A stretch of 64,000 nt of DNA from Salinilacustrithrix sp963747745 (GTDB lineage Bacteria > Actinomycetota > Acidimicrobiia > Acidimicrobiales > Salinilacustritrichaceae), in assembly GCA_963747745.1 (NCBI GenBank), contig CAVVGJ010000022.1, positions 1 through 64,000 on the forward strand, given 5' to 3'. Of the stretch, positions 40,424 to 49,647 are shown in pieces. A program made the translations under genes and the position numbers. Each line of letters opens with the position of its first letter. The stretch's first letter is position 1. The notes under the pieces are model-generated. The model was not told the DNA's origin. It saw nothing but the letters and a program-made list of their open reading frames with translations, and made no database searches.

Positions 40424-41064
40424 GCCCCCGATCGTCCCGTCGAGCAGCCCGGCCGGTCGGGCGCCGTCCCGGCGACCCCGAGGACACCAAGGCCGACATC
40501 CTCGCCGCGGCCCGCCGGCTCTTCGGCGAGGTCGGCTTCGAGCGGGCCACCATCCGGGCCATCGCCGAGCTGGCCGACGTCGATCCGGCCCTGGTGATCC
40601 ACCACTTCACCACCAAGCAGAAGCTGTTCATCGCCGCCCACGAGCTGCCGTTCGACCCGTCCGACCTCCTGGACGAGGTCGAGCAGCTCCCGCCCGGCGA
40701 GCGGGGGGAGGCCATCGCCCGCGTCTACCTGACCGGCATCTTCGCCGCCGGATCACCCGGGTTGTCGTTGCTGCGGACGGCGGCGACCAACGAGGACGCG
40801 GCCCGGATGCTGTCCGAGTTCGTGACCAGTGCCCTGCTCGGCCATGCCGATCGGCTCGCCCCGGGACCGGACGGCCGCCGGCGCATGGCGTTGGCCGGCG
40901 CGCAGTTGGTCGGGGTGGTGTTCGGGCGTTCGATCCTCCAGCTCCAACCCCTGGCCCGGGCCGACGTCGACGAATTGATCGCCGCCGTGGCCCCGGTCGT
41001 CCAGCACTACCTGGACGGGGCGATCGGTAGGGACTTCAGGTCAGGGCGCGGAGATCGCGGGTGA
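40420..41064 (+). CDS. TetR-family regulator of the exporter operon
   Basis: 214 residues. The HTH is TKADILAAARRLFGEVGFER with ATIRAIAELADVDPALVIHH and the typical HFTTKQKLF helix end. The C-terminal domain (residues 80-205) would bind the inducer, likely the exported compound. ATG overlaps the ATPase stop, so it is the last gene of the operon and probably represses the promoter at 37551. Its 3' end overlaps the convergent SARP gene by 29 bp. Confidence 0.88.
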   Translation: MSPRSSRRAARPVGRRPGDPEDTKADILAAARRLFGEVGFERATIRAIAELADVDPALVIHHFTTKQKLFIAAHELPFDPSDLLDEVEQLPPGERGEAIARVYLTGIFAAGSPGLSLLRTAATNEDAARMLSEFVTSALLGHADRLAPGPDGRRRMALAGAQLVGVVFGRSILQLQPLARADVDELIAAVAPVVQHYLDGAIGRDFRSGRGDRG

Positions 41065-44000
41065 TGCGCTCCAGTGCTGGCGGCGAGCCCTGGGCGTCGA
41101 CCAGCGCCCGTTCGATGCGGGCCCGGGCCTCGGCCTCGCGACCTGCGAGCCAGGCGAGTCGAGCGAGGACATGGGCGGTCGGCCCCCAGTACGCGCCACC
41201 GCCGCCGAAGCAGTTGAGGATGACGAGCTGGTCGTCGAAGGGCAGCAGCTGGCCTTCGAGCACGGCCCCGCCGGGTTCGTCTCCGAGCTCGGCCGCCACG
41301 TGACCGAGCACGGCGAGGGCCAGGAAGCGGTTGGTGTCCGGCGGAAGGTTGGCGAAGTCGTGGTCGGCGAACCAGCGGTAGTGCTGCTCGGCGAGCACGA
41401 CATCGTCGCTCTCCCACGCCGCGAGGGCGAGCACGGCGCGGTAGCAGGGAATGTTGGGCGAGGCGTCGACGGCCGCGGCGAGCAGGTCGACCACCTCGGC
41501 CGCCCGACCCTGGTACAGACGGATGTTCACGAGTGTGACCGCGTGGGCGGCCCGAGCCTCGGCCACGCCCGGCAGGAGCAGGTTCGCTTCGTTGGCCGCC
41601 GTCTCGGCCGCGGCCAGGTCACCGTCGATCACCAGCCCGAGGCTGCGCCAGGTTGCCAGCACCCACTGCCAGTACGGATCGGGATAGCGATCGAGGAGCT
41701 GGTCGGCGGCGTCGAGAGCCGCCACGGCCTCCTGACGCCGGTTGACCTGGAGCAGGTCCTCGTGGCGGGCGCACTGGACCCCGATCCGGAGGTCGGGTGG
41801 GAGCTGCGCCACCGGCAGGTGGAGCACCTCGTCGATGTCGGCCAACCGTCGGTCGGGACGGGACGAGACGGCGGGCCGGATCCGCTGCGCGAGCAGTGCA
41901 CCGGCCAGGACAGCGGGTTCCGAAGGCTCCAACCGCCGGGCCCGCCGGAGCGAGTGCTGGGCCAGTTCGGTCCGATCCTCGACCGCGTCGGTCAACAGCA
42001 GCGACATCGCCAGCTCCCGTTCGACCTCGCTCAGCAACATGACGCGCCGATGCTCCGCGGTGGGCGCGTGGCTGGACCGGGCATCGCGCATCAGCCCGTC
42101 GTACGCCGCCCGCAGTCGTTCGATCTGTTCGGATCGGTCGGGCGAAGCGCCCCGGCCGTTGCGTCCCACGAGGGCCAGCGTCGCCTCGGCGAGCTCGAAG
42201 GGGAGGTGGTGGTCGCGCGCGACCTCGGCCGCACCGGCGAGCAACTGGCGGGCGTCATCGAAACGGCGTTGGCGGAGCCGAGCCCGTCCGAGGCCGATCA
42301 TGGCGCGTGCTGTGGCGATGTCGGTGCCGGCGCTGGCGAGCGAGTGGTCGAACTGCTCCGCGGCCTGGTCCCATGCTCCCACCGCCAGCGCGTCGCGGCC
42401 CGCGGCCCACGCAAATCCGGCGGCAGCCCCGCGTCGATCGGGCCCGGCGTGGCGGGCGTGATGGGCGAGCACCTCGTTGGTGCCCGGTGCCGTCGGCATC
42501 GTCGTGAGGGCGTCGCCGACGGCTCGGTGCAGGCGCATCCGGTGCAGGGCCTGGAGGTCGTCGTACACGGCATCGCGGGTGATGGCGTGGGAGAACTGCA
42601 CCGATCCCGGCGAATCGGTGTCGGCGAGAAGACCGCGCGCGATCAGATCCTCGACTGCGGCGAGCACGTCGATGTCGGGCCGACAACGTTCGAGGAGCTC
42701 GATGTCGACCCGGTGCCCGATCACCGCGGCGATGGCGAGGACGTCACGAAGGTCGCGGGGCAGGGCCCGGGTGCGCCGCCGGATCCAGTCGCGGACCCCA
42801 CGCCGCGCACCGCCTGTCTCCGTTCCGGCGTTCGAGAGGCTGGCATCCCGGATGAACTCCGTGGCGAAGAACGGCAACCCCCCGGTGCGGGCGTGGAGCG
42901 CGGTGGCCTCCTCGACCAACGGGGGGTCGAACGGCGCGGCGTGACCGGCCAGCAGTTCGGCGACCTCGTCCACGGTGAGGGGAGCGAGCGGCACGGTCTC
43001 GACGGGGAGCGCACGTTGGATCGACCCGAGCGCGATCTCCCACGAGTCCGGCGCATGGCGCGCGGTGGCGAGGACCAGCATCGGTCCGACGAGACCGTCG
43101 AGGGCGGCCTCGAGCAGGCGGAGTGTGTCGTCGGGAGCCCAGTGGAGGTCGTCGAGCACGATGACGGTCGGCCCGCGAGCCAACTCTTCGAAGACGGCGG
43201 GTACGGCGCCGAACAGGTGGGTACGGGCTTCGGCGTCGTCGGTCGGGATGCGGTACTCGGGGAACCGGGCCCACAGCTCCGGAAGCAGCCGGACCAGACC
43301 GGCGGCGCGGTCGCCGACCCGAGCGAGGAGACCGGGGTCGGCATCGAATGCGCTCGACAGCGCGTCGGCCACGGCACCGAAGGCCCGGCCGTCGTCGGCG
43401 CGGTTCGTCCCCCAGATCGTGATCGCCCCCTGGCCGCCGTACGAGTCGCACACGCGATGGGCCAGGGTGGTCTTGCCGATCCCGGCCGGACCGGCCAGCA
43501 CGATCATCTCCGGTCGGTTCCGAGCGACGATCCGCGTCCAGGTCTCGGCCACCAGCGATGATTCGGGAGCGCGCCCCACGAAGGGTGTGGCGCGAACAGG
43601 GGGCCGGCGGCGACCTGACGGTCGGGGTGGCGACGGTCGGTCGAGGTCGGTGAGCAGGGCGGAGGTCTGCTCGGCGGGAGCGATGCCGAGCTCGGAGTGG
43701 AGCAGGTGACGCAACCGCTCGAACGCGCCGACCGCGTCGGCTCGCCGGCCGTCGGCGAGGAGGCTGACGATGAGCTCGTGGTGCATCTCCTCGTCGAGGA
43801 GGTTGAGCTGGACGTGATCCCGCGCTCGCTCGGCGGCAGCGCCGGGATGTCCCTGCGCCAGGAGGGCGCGGACGTGGATACGGGCGGCTCGTTGCTCCAG
43901 GCGATCCATGCGCAGCCGTTGCCGTTGGCTCCATTCGCCGTCCTCGTGGGGGAGAAACGGGCGGGTCAGGATGGATGCGGCCCGGGTCGTGGCCACCACG

Positions 44001-44395
44001 GCGTCATCGACACGACCGGATACCACCCACCGCTCGGCGTCTTCGACGTCGGCTTCGGCGGCGTCGAGATCGGTCGTGGTGCCCGGAGGCAGCGTCAGCC
44101 GGACAGCGGTGTCCGCGGAGCGGAGGCTTTCGGGGCTGAAGCCCGCCTCGACCAGGCCGGTCCGCACCTTGGACAGCACGCCGCGCAAAGCGCCCCGCCA
44201 ATGGGAGGACAGCTGCTCGTGCCACAGCACGTCGGCCAGCTCGTCGCGGCGGACGGGGCCGCGCTCGAGCGCGAGGTAGGCGAGCACCACCTGGGGCTGC
44301 CGACCCCTGAGAACGTGCCATGCACCGTCCGGCGCTGCCACCGCCACCTCGCCGCACACCTGGAGTCGGACGCCCCCCTGCGGCCACTGTCCCAT
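41036..44395 (-). CDS. Large SARP/AAA transcriptional regulator
   Basis: 1119 residues from ATG 44395. Residues 10-100 are a winged-helix OmpR-like domain (LRGRQPQVVLAYLALERGPV; LADVLWHEQLSSHWRGALRG) and about 105-250 a BTAD domain. An AAA/NB-ARC ATPase follows, with Walker A GPAGIGKTT at 302-310 and Walker B VIVLDDLHWAPDD. The C-terminal ~500 residues are tetratricopeptide-like helices; no second HTH. The order matches AfsR/SARP-type regulators of secondary metabolism, or antibiotic-like regulators. It may act on the nearby oxygenase genes or at a distance. It converges on the TetR gene with a 29-bp overlap. Confidence 0.85.
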   Translation of the reverse strand: MGQWPQGGVRLQVCGEVAVAAPDGAWHVLRGRQPQVVLAYLALERGPVRRDELADVLWHEQLSSHWRGALRGVLSKVRTGLVEAGFSPESLRSADTAVRLTLPPGTTTDLDAAEADVEDAERWVVSGRVDDAVVATTRAASILTRPFLPHEDGEWSQRQRLRMDRLEQRAARIHVRALLAQGHPGAAAERARDHVQLNLLDEEMHHELIVSLLADGRRADAVGAFERLRHLLHSELGIAPAEQTSALLTDLDRPSPPRPSGRRRPPVRATPFVGRAPESSLVAETWTRIVARNRPEMIVLAGPAGIGKTTLAHRVCDSYGGQGAITIWGTNRADDGRAFGAVADALSSAFDADPGLLARVGDRAAGLVRLLPELWARFPEYRIPTDDAEARTHLFGAVPAVFEELARGPTVIVLDDLHWAPDDTLRLLEAALDGLVGPMLVLATARHAPDSWEIALGSIQRALPVETVPLAPLTVDEVAELLAGHAAPFDPPLVEEATALHARTGGLPFFATEFIRDASLSNAGTETGGARRGVRDWIRRRTRALPRDLRDVLAIAAVIGHRVDIELLERCRPDIDVLAAVEDLIARGLLADTDSPGSVQFSHAITRDAVYDDLQALHRMRLHRAVGDALTTMPTAPGTNEVLAHHARHAGPDRRGAAAGFAWAAGRDALAVGAWDQAAEQFDHSLASAGTDIATARAMIGLGRARLRQRRFDDARQLLAGAAEVARDHHLPFELAEATLALVGRNGRGASPDRSEQIERLRAAYDGLMRDARSSHAPTAEHRRVMLLSEVERELAMSLLLTDAVEDRTELAQHSLRRARRLEPSEPAVLAGALLAQRIRPAVSSRPDRRLADIDEVLHLPVAQLPPDLRIGVQCARHEDLLQVNRRQEAVAALDAADQLLDRYPDPYWQWVLATWRSLGLVIDGDLAAAETAANEANLLLPGVAEARAAHAVTLVNIRLYQGRAAEVVDLLAAAVDASPNIPCYRAVLALAAWESDDVVLAEQHYRWFADHDFANLPPDTNRFLALAVLGHVAAELGDEPGGAVLEGQLLPFDDQLVILNCFGGGGAYWGPTAHVLARLAWLAGREAEARARIERALVDAQGSPPALERITRDLRALT

Positions 44396-44569
44396 GCTCG
44401 CGGCCCACCTCCTCTCGGTTCCCGACGTCGCCGCCGACCACGGAGCCGTTCCAGCCACGGCACCGAGTTCGTCTCATCGTGCCACGAGGAGTCGGGAGGA
44501 TTCCCGGTCGAACTCGAATTTCGCCGCTCGCACGCGCCGGTCACCCGTCGGCGGCGGAGGAAGCCCCGC

Positions 44570-45784
44570 TCAGGAGGGGGCGTAGGTGTCGCGCCCGGCC
44601 TGATCGCGCACCGCCTTGATCCTGCGATCGAGCTCGTCGGTGTCGCCGGGCAGCCGGAAGCTGCTGTAGGTGACGCGCCGCTCGGCGTGTCGCGGCGGGG
44701 TGGCGCAGTGCAGGGTGCAGCTCAGGTGCACGGTGACGTCGCCGGGTTCCGTGCTGAGGAAGACCTTCGGCAGATCGATCCGTTCCACGTCGAGGAGACC
44801 GACGTTGACCCGGTGCGAGCCGGCGATCACTCCCAGCTGGCCGTTGTCGGCCCCCGACGCGGTGATCGAGAGGCCGACCGTGAGGCTGGCGCAGCGATAG
44901 GCGTGCATGCCCAGCTCGCAGTCGCGGTGCCACGGCAGGTCGGAGAGCCCCTCGGTGACACCGACGGGCTTGCGCAGCAGATCGCTCCCGCCGTAGCGGT
45001 GGCCCGATGCGGCGATGGCCGCGATCGGGGCGAGGCGCTCCTCGAAGGGGAACTCGAGCTCGTCGCGCCGCAGGTTGGTGACCCGGACGCACTCCCGGGT
45101 GTCGCCGACCTGGGCGTACCAGGAGCGTTCGTCGCCGGGGGTCATGGCCGCGAACCACGAGTCCATCTCCCGGGAGAGCGCGGCGCGATCGTCGGCGCCG
45201 ACGACGTCGCGGACGACGAGGAAGCCGGCCTCGGCGAGGAAGTGAGCAACCTCGTCGGGGTCGTCGCCGAGTGAGAACGACCGGTCGAGGTCGAGCGGGC
45301 CGCCGTCGGGGCGCAGGAAGTCCACCGTGCCCGCCTGGTACGGCGGGCGACCGTCGACGAGGGCGCGCAGGGTCTTCTCCCAACGGATCAGGTGCTCGAT
45401 GCGGCCCCGCGCCATGACCGGCAGGGCGGCGACCATGAGCGCGACCGAGCTGCGCTGGTCCAAGACGATGTCGGCGAACCAGTCGGCGGGGAGGTCGGCC
45501 CGGGGTCCGTCGCCGGTGTCGCCCTCGACCACAGCCAGCCGGTTGTCGGCATCGACGAACCAGGTGTGGACGACATCGTCGACGGCGATCGTGAACGCCG
45601 GGAGGCCGCTGGCGCGGAAGGCCCGGGTGGCGAGCTCGCCCCGATCGGCGAGCAGCTCCGGGACCCCGGCCATGAACGTGGCGGCGAAGTCGGCCCGGTC
45701 GATCGGCCCCACGTCGTCGGCGGTGCGGGTGCGGAAGTCGAACCGGCCGGATGCGCGGAGCCGTGTTCCGGACATCTCGGCCAT
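44570..45784 (-). CDS. Phytanoyl-CoA-type 2OG dioxygenase with SCP2-like N-terminus
   Basis: 404 residues from ATG 45784. Residues 180-380 are a Fe(II)/2-oxoglutarate oxygenase of the PhyH family: DLPWHRDCELG supplies His286 and Asp288, CTLHCATPPRHAER the distal His359 and nearby Arg. The first 165 residues (ADWFADIVLDQRSSVALMVA, IEHLIRWEKTLRALVDG) resemble the lipid-binding end of an SCP2 domain, so a hydrophobic ligand is plausible. That second call is my inference from pattern only. PhyH enzymes hydroxylate lipids or natural products. The gene is next to the SARP regulator on the same strand, and divergent from the GNAT gene. Confidence 0.72.
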   Translation of the reverse strand: MAEMSGTRLRASGRFDFRTRTADDVGPIDRADFAATFMAGVPELLADRGELATRAFRASGLPAFTIAVDDVVHTWFVDADNRLAVVEGDTGDGPRADLPADWFADIVLDQRSSVALMVAALPVMARGRIEHLIRWEKTLRALVDGRPPYQAGTVDFLRPDGGPLDLDRSFSLGDDPDEVAHFLAEAGFLVVRDVVGADDRAALSREMDSWFAAMTPGDERSWYAQVGDTRECVRVTNLRRDELEFPFEERLAPIAAIAASGHRYGGSDLLRKPVGVTEGLSDLPWHRDCELGMHAYRCASLTVGLSITASGADNGQLGVIAGSHRVNVGLLDVERIDLPKVFLSTEPGDVTVHLSCTLHCATPPRHAERRVTYSSFRLPGDTDELDRRIKAVRDQAGRDTYAPS

Positions 45785-45901
45785 GGCACCAGTGAACACC
45801 GCGAACCGTGTGGGCAGCCAGCGCAGTCGGGAGGGGCAGGATGGCGTCCGATCGGGAAGGGATCTGCCCGCCCCGCCCATCGAGAAGAACCGGAGCAGAC
45901 C

Positions 45902-46225
45902 ATGAGCACCGAGACCTCCCATGACGTCGTCGTCACCGACGACACCGACAACCATCGTTTCGTCGCCACCGTCGACGGCACGCAGGCCGGGTTCGTCGTG
46001 TACTACCTCACCCAGGGCCGCTACTTGCTCGTCCACACCGAGGTCGACGAGCAGTTCCAGGGTGAAGGCGTCGGCTCGAAGCTGGTGCGCGGCATGCTCG
46101 ACGAGATCCGCGAGCGCGGCTCGTCGGTCGTGGCCCTGTGCCCATACGTGCAGAAGTGGATCGGCAAGCACGACGAGTACCAGTCACTCACCGACGAGGA
46201 GCTGGAGACGCTGCTGCGACCGTGA
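45902..46225 (+). CDS. Small GNAT-type acetyltransferase (PF14542-like)
   Basis: 107 residues: YYLTQGRYLLVHTEVDEQFQ followed by GEGVGSKLVRGMLDEIRERG and VVALCPYVQKWIGKHDEY is the compact Gcn5-related fold in the YjdJ group, often annotated as an N-acetyltransferase with the QGEGVG acetyl-CoA loop. Too short to include a full acceptor domain; such proteins may bind acetyl-CoA and modify small molecules or proteins. GGAGCAG lies seven bases before the ATG. Confidence 0.8.
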   Translation: MSTETSHDVVVTDDTDNHRFVATVDGTQAGFVVYYLTQGRYLLVHTEVDEQFQGEGVGSKLVRGMLDEIRERGSSVVALCPYVQKWIGKHDEYQSLTDEELETLLRP

Positions 46226-46240
46226 CCCGGCCCGGGTGGA

Positions 46241-47416
46241 TCAGGTGGTGAGCGACGCCACCACGTCGACGAGGCGATCGAGCTCGTCCTCGGTGTTGTA
46301 GTAGTGCACCGACGCCCGGAGCAGGGCGGGCAGGCCGCGCCCGTCGAAGTGGGTGTGGTTCTCGTTGGTGACCGAGGTGTTCACCCCCGCGTCCTGCAGC
46401 GCGGCGTGCACCGCCATCGAGCCGTGCCCGGCGACGGTGAAGGTGACGATGCCGCCCTGGACCTGGCCCTGGTCGTGCACGGTGACGCGCTCGAGCCCGC
46501 GTAGCTGATGGCGCAGCCGGTCGGCGAGGGTGCGGAGCCGCTCCCAGCCCGCCTCGACGCCGACGCCGAGCGCGTAGTCGACCGCGGCTCCCAGCCCGAG
46601 GCGGCCGGCGTAGCTGGTCTCCCACGTCTCGAAGCGGTGGGCGTCGGGCCGGATCTCGAAGTGGTCGGGCGCGGTCCACTGGGCCGAGAGCAGATCGAGA
46701 AGGGGCGGTTCGATCCGGTCGATCCAGTCGTCGCGGACGTAGAGGAACCCGGTGCCTCGGGGGCCGCGGAGGTACTTGCGTCCGGTGGCCGCCAGGGCGT
46801 CGCAACCCAACGCGTCGACGTCCAGAGGCAGTTGCCCCGCGGACTGGCAGGCGTCGAGCACGTAGAAGACGCCGTGGGCCCGGCAGCGGGCGCCGACCTC
46901 GGCGGCCGGGTTCACCAGGCCGCCGTTGGTGGGGACGTGGGTGATGGCGACCATGGCTGCGCCGCGGTCCAGCTCGGCGTCGAGGGCGTCGAGGTCGATC
47001 TGGCCGTGCTCGTCGCTCTCGACCAGCACGACGTCGAGGTCGTAGCGACGTTGGAGCTGGAGGAGGCCGATGGCGTTGCTGACGTACTCCGCCCGCGAGG
47101 TGAGCACCCGGTCCCCGGGCCGGAAGGGATAGCCGTAGACCGCCATGTCCCACGCCCGGGTGGCGTTCTCGACCATGGCGATCTCGTGGGGGTCGGCGCC
47201 GATCAGCCGGGCCACCGATGCGTAGACGGCTTCGGTCCGCGCCGATGCCTCGGCCGCGGCCTCGTACCCGCCGATGGTGGCCTCGCGGCGCAGGTGGGCG
47301 ATGACGGTGTCGGTCACGATCGCCGGGGGCAGGGCGGCGCCGGCGTTGTTGAGGTGGGCGACGTGCGCCGTGCCCGGTGTGTCGGCCCGGACGCGATCGA
47401 GCGGGAACGCGCTCAC
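46241..47416 (-). CDS. Class V PLP aminotransferase/cysteine desulfurase-like
   Basis: 391 residues. PLP-binding Lys214 in ATGRKYLRGPRGTGFLYV, the cofactor-base Asp188 in VLDACQSAGQLPLD, and LNNAGAALPP near the N-terminus are class V (NifS/Csd/EgtE-like) features. The active-site Cys loop of true desulfurases is not visible near the C-terminus, where the HTHFDGRGLPALLRASVHYYN stretch appears instead, so it may be an aminotransferase, lyase (EgtE-like) or isopenicillin-epimerase-like enzyme. Overlaps the flavodoxin-like gene start by 4 bp (ATGA) on the same strand. Confidence 0.8.
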   Translation of the reverse strand: MSAFPLDRVRADTPGTAHVAHLNNAGAALPPAIVTDTVIAHLRREATIGGYEAAAEASARTEAVYASVARLIGADPHEIAMVENATRAWDMAVYGYPFRPGDRVLTSRAEYVSNAIGLLQLQRRYDLDVVLVESDEHGQIDLDALDAELDRGAAMVAITHVPTNGGLVNPAAEVGARCRAHGVFYVLDACQSAGQLPLDVDALGCDALAATGRKYLRGPRGTGFLYVRDDWIDRIEPPLLDLLSAQWTAPDHFEIRPDAHRFETWETSYAGRLGLGAAVDYALGVGVEAGWERLRTLADRLRHQLRGLERVTVHDQGQVQGGIVTFTVAGHGSMAVHAALQDAGVNTSVTNENHTHFDGRGLPALLRASVHYYNTEDELDRLVDVVASLTT

Positions 47417-48162
47417 TGGGTGGGATCCGGGTAGCCGAAGCGCTCGCCGGCCTCCCAGTCGGCGGCCACGTTGCCGAAGGCGGGGACGCCGCCCGCGTCG
47501 CGCAGCATGCGGGCCGTGTGGAGCAGGTTCCAGGTCATGAACGTGGTGTTCTTCATGGTGAAGTCTCGGTCGAAGCCATTGGGGATGTCGGAGCCTTCCA
47601 CGGGGTCGCCGTAGCTGGGGCCGGGACCGACCTCGCCGATCCAGCCGCAGTCGGCCTGGGGCGGGATGGTGCAGCCGATGTGCTGGAGGGCGTACAGCAC
47701 GCTCATCGAGCAGTGCTTCACGCCGTCCTCGTTGCCGGTGACCACGCAGCCGCCCGTCTTGCCGTAGTACAGGTACTGGCCCACCTCGTTCTTGTTCCCC
47801 GACCAGGAGTACAGGCGCTCCACCACCATGGTGGCCACCGACGATTTCTCACCGAGCCAGATGGGAGTACCGACGACGAGGATGTCGGCGTCGAGCACGG
47901 CCCGCTCGATCATCGGCCAGTCATCGGTGTCGACGCCGCCGTCCGACGGGTCGAGCTCGCTCATGTCGGGCGACATCCCGAAGGCCACGTCGTGATCGAC
48001 GATCCGGAACTGGGTGACGCTGGCCCCGGCCCGCTCCATGATCGTGACCGAGTGGTCGATGAGGAACTGGGTGTGCGAGGTGGCCGGCGAACGCTTCAGC
48101 GTGCAGTTGAGGTAGACGGCGGAGAGATCGTCGTAGCTGGCAGGTGCCCCGGTGATCGTCAT
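47413..48162 (-). CDS. Flavodoxin-like NAD(P)H-dependent oxidoreductase
   Basis: 249 residues from ATG 48162. LSAVYLNCTLKRSPATSHTQ followed by DADILVVGTPIWLGEKSSVA and GGCVVTGNEDGVKH are the flavin-binding loops of the NADPH-dependent FMN reductase/flavodoxin fold (WrbA, YwqN-like). It should bind FMN and reduce quinones or nitro/azo groups. Substrate unknown. It precedes the class V PLP gene with a 4-bp overlap and probably forms an operon with it. Confidence 0.78.
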   Translation of the reverse strand: MTITGAPASYDDLSAVYLNCTLKRSPATSHTQFLIDHSVTIMERAGASVTQFRIVDHDVAFGMSPDMSELDPSDGGVDTDDWPMIERAVLDADILVVGTPIWLGEKSSVATMVVERLYSWSGNKNEVGQYLYYGKTGGCVVTGNEDGVKHCSMSVLYALQHIGCTIPPQADCGWIGEVGPGPSYGDPVEGSDIPNGFDRDFTMKNTTFMTWNLLHTARMLRDAGGVPAFGNVAADWEAGERFGYPDPTQ

Positions 48163-48226
48163 GGCCGCAGTGTGGCGCACGACCCCACCGGCCCGCTCGG
48201 CGCCGGGGACGCCGTACCGCGCCGGC

Positions 48227-49630
48227 TCAGGCGTCTTCCAGCTCGACCAGCGACTCCTCGAGGTGGTCGAGCAGCCGTTGCAGGTGGGGGACGGCGTTGC
48301 GGTCGCCGATGAGGCCGAAGTCGAGCGAGCCGTGGTAGCTGGACAGGGTGATGTTGAGGGCCTGGCCGTCCATCGGGATGCTCACCGGGTAGGTGCCGTC
48401 CATGCGGGCGCCGTTCCAGTACCGGGCCTCCCGTGGGCCCGGCACGTTGGACACGGTGAGGTTGTAGGGCGGCCGGCGGAAGCTGTCGAAGCGGAACAGC
48501 GGGCCGGTGGCCATGGGGAGGAACGCCGGTGACGACAGCGCCATCACCTGCACCGGCGACAGTCCCTCGAAGCGAGCCTTCCCCGCATCCATCGACGCCT
48601 TGACCGTGGCGAAGCGCTCGGCGCCCGAGCCGGTGTGGGTGGCCAGGTTGGCCAGGATCACGCCCACCGAGTTGCCCCCGGCGACGTCGCTCTCGGACCG
48701 CAACGACACCGGCACCATGGCGATGAGCGGGGCGTCGGGCAGGGCGTCGAGGCCGGCCAGGTAGCGGCGGAGGGCGCCACCGCACATGGCGAGCACGGCG
48801 TCGTTGAGCGTGCCGCCCAGCCGCTTGCCGGCCGCCTTCACCCGCTCGAGGGACCACGACTCGGCGGCGAAGCGCCGGGCGCCGGTGATGGGCACGTTCA
48901 GCATGCTCGGCGGGGCCTGGTAGGGGAGTACGGCGGCATGTTCGGCCAGGCCGTCGCGGACCGACTCGGCCAGGCGACCCGTGACGGCCATGGCGTCGAA
49001 GCCGAAGCGGGCGAGGCCGGCGGCACCGCTGATGGCGCCGGCGACGAGGTCCTCGAGGCCGTGGGGACGGGCGTCGTCGTCGTGGGTGCTGCCGCGCGCC
49101 TGGCGGACCCGGGAGCGAGCCGCCCAGGGCGGGGGCATGTCGCGCTCGTCGGGGTCGGTGGAGAGGGCGTCGGACAGCAGCTTCATGGCCGAGACGCCGT
49201 CGAGCAGGGCGTGGTGGACCTTGGTGTAGACGGCGAAGCGCCCGTCGTCGAGGCCCTCGATGAGGTGCGCCTCCCACAGCGGCCGGTTGCGGTCGAGCAG
49301 GGTGCCGTGGAGGCGGCCGACCACCTCGAGCAGCTCGCGGATCCGGCCCGGGCGGGGCAAACCGGTGTGCCGCACGTGGTAGCTGAGGTCGATGTTGCGA
49401 TCCAGCTCCCACTGGTACCGACCGATGATCGGGGTCCGGCCCGGCCGGCGGGCCAGCAACGGATGGAGCTCGTCCTCGCTGGCGATGGCCGCCTCGTAGA
49501 TGCCACGCAGGTAGTCGCGGTCGGCATCGGGTGGAGACGTGAACAGCTGGAGGCCGCCGACGTGCATCGGCCGCTCCCGGGCTTCCATCACCACGAAGGG
49601 CAGGTCGGTCGGAGTCATGAATTCCGCCAT
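48227..49630 (-). CDS. Wax-ester synthase/diacylglycerol acyltransferase
   Basis: 467 residues. The catalytic HHxxxDG motif is VHHALLDGVSAMK with His139 and His140, followed by the family blocks NVPITGARRFA, GGTLNDAVLAMCGGALRRYL and TVSNVPGPREARYWNG. WS/DGAT enzymes esterify acyl-CoA to alcohols or diacylglycerol to make storage lipid, in actinobacteria usually triacylglycerol in lipid bodies. ATG 49630 gives the normal N-terminus LTPTDLPF-like (MTPTDLPFVVMEARERPMHV). Confidence 0.9.
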   Translation of the reverse strand: MAEFMTPTDLPFVVMEARERPMHVGGLQLFTSPPDADRDYLRGIYEAAIASEDELHPLLARRPGRTPIIGRYQWELDRNIDLSYHVRHTGLPRPGRIRELLEVVGRLHGTLLDRNRPLWEAHLIEGLDDGRFAVYTKVHHALLDGVSAMKLLSDALSTDPDERDMPPPWAARSRVRQARGSTHDDDARPHGLEDLVAGAISGAAGLARFGFDAMAVTGRLAESVRDGLAEHAAVLPYQAPPSMLNVPITGARRFAAESWSLERVKAAGKRLGGTLNDAVLAMCGGALRRYLAGLDALPDAPLIAMVPVSLRSESDVAGGNSVGVILANLATHTGSGAERFATVKASMDAGKARFEGLSPVQVMALSSPAFLPMATGPLFRFDSFRRPPYNLTVSNVPGPREARYWNGARMDGTYPVSIPMDGQALNITLSSYHGSLDFGLIGDRNAVPHLQRLLDHLEESLVELEDA

Positions 49631-49647
49631 GACCAGAGGGTAGGGGC

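Noticed and set aside
45785..46171. Upstream extension of the 2OG dioxygenase gene
   Set aside because: Overlaps the divergent GNAT gene and has no family match; ATG 45784 fits.
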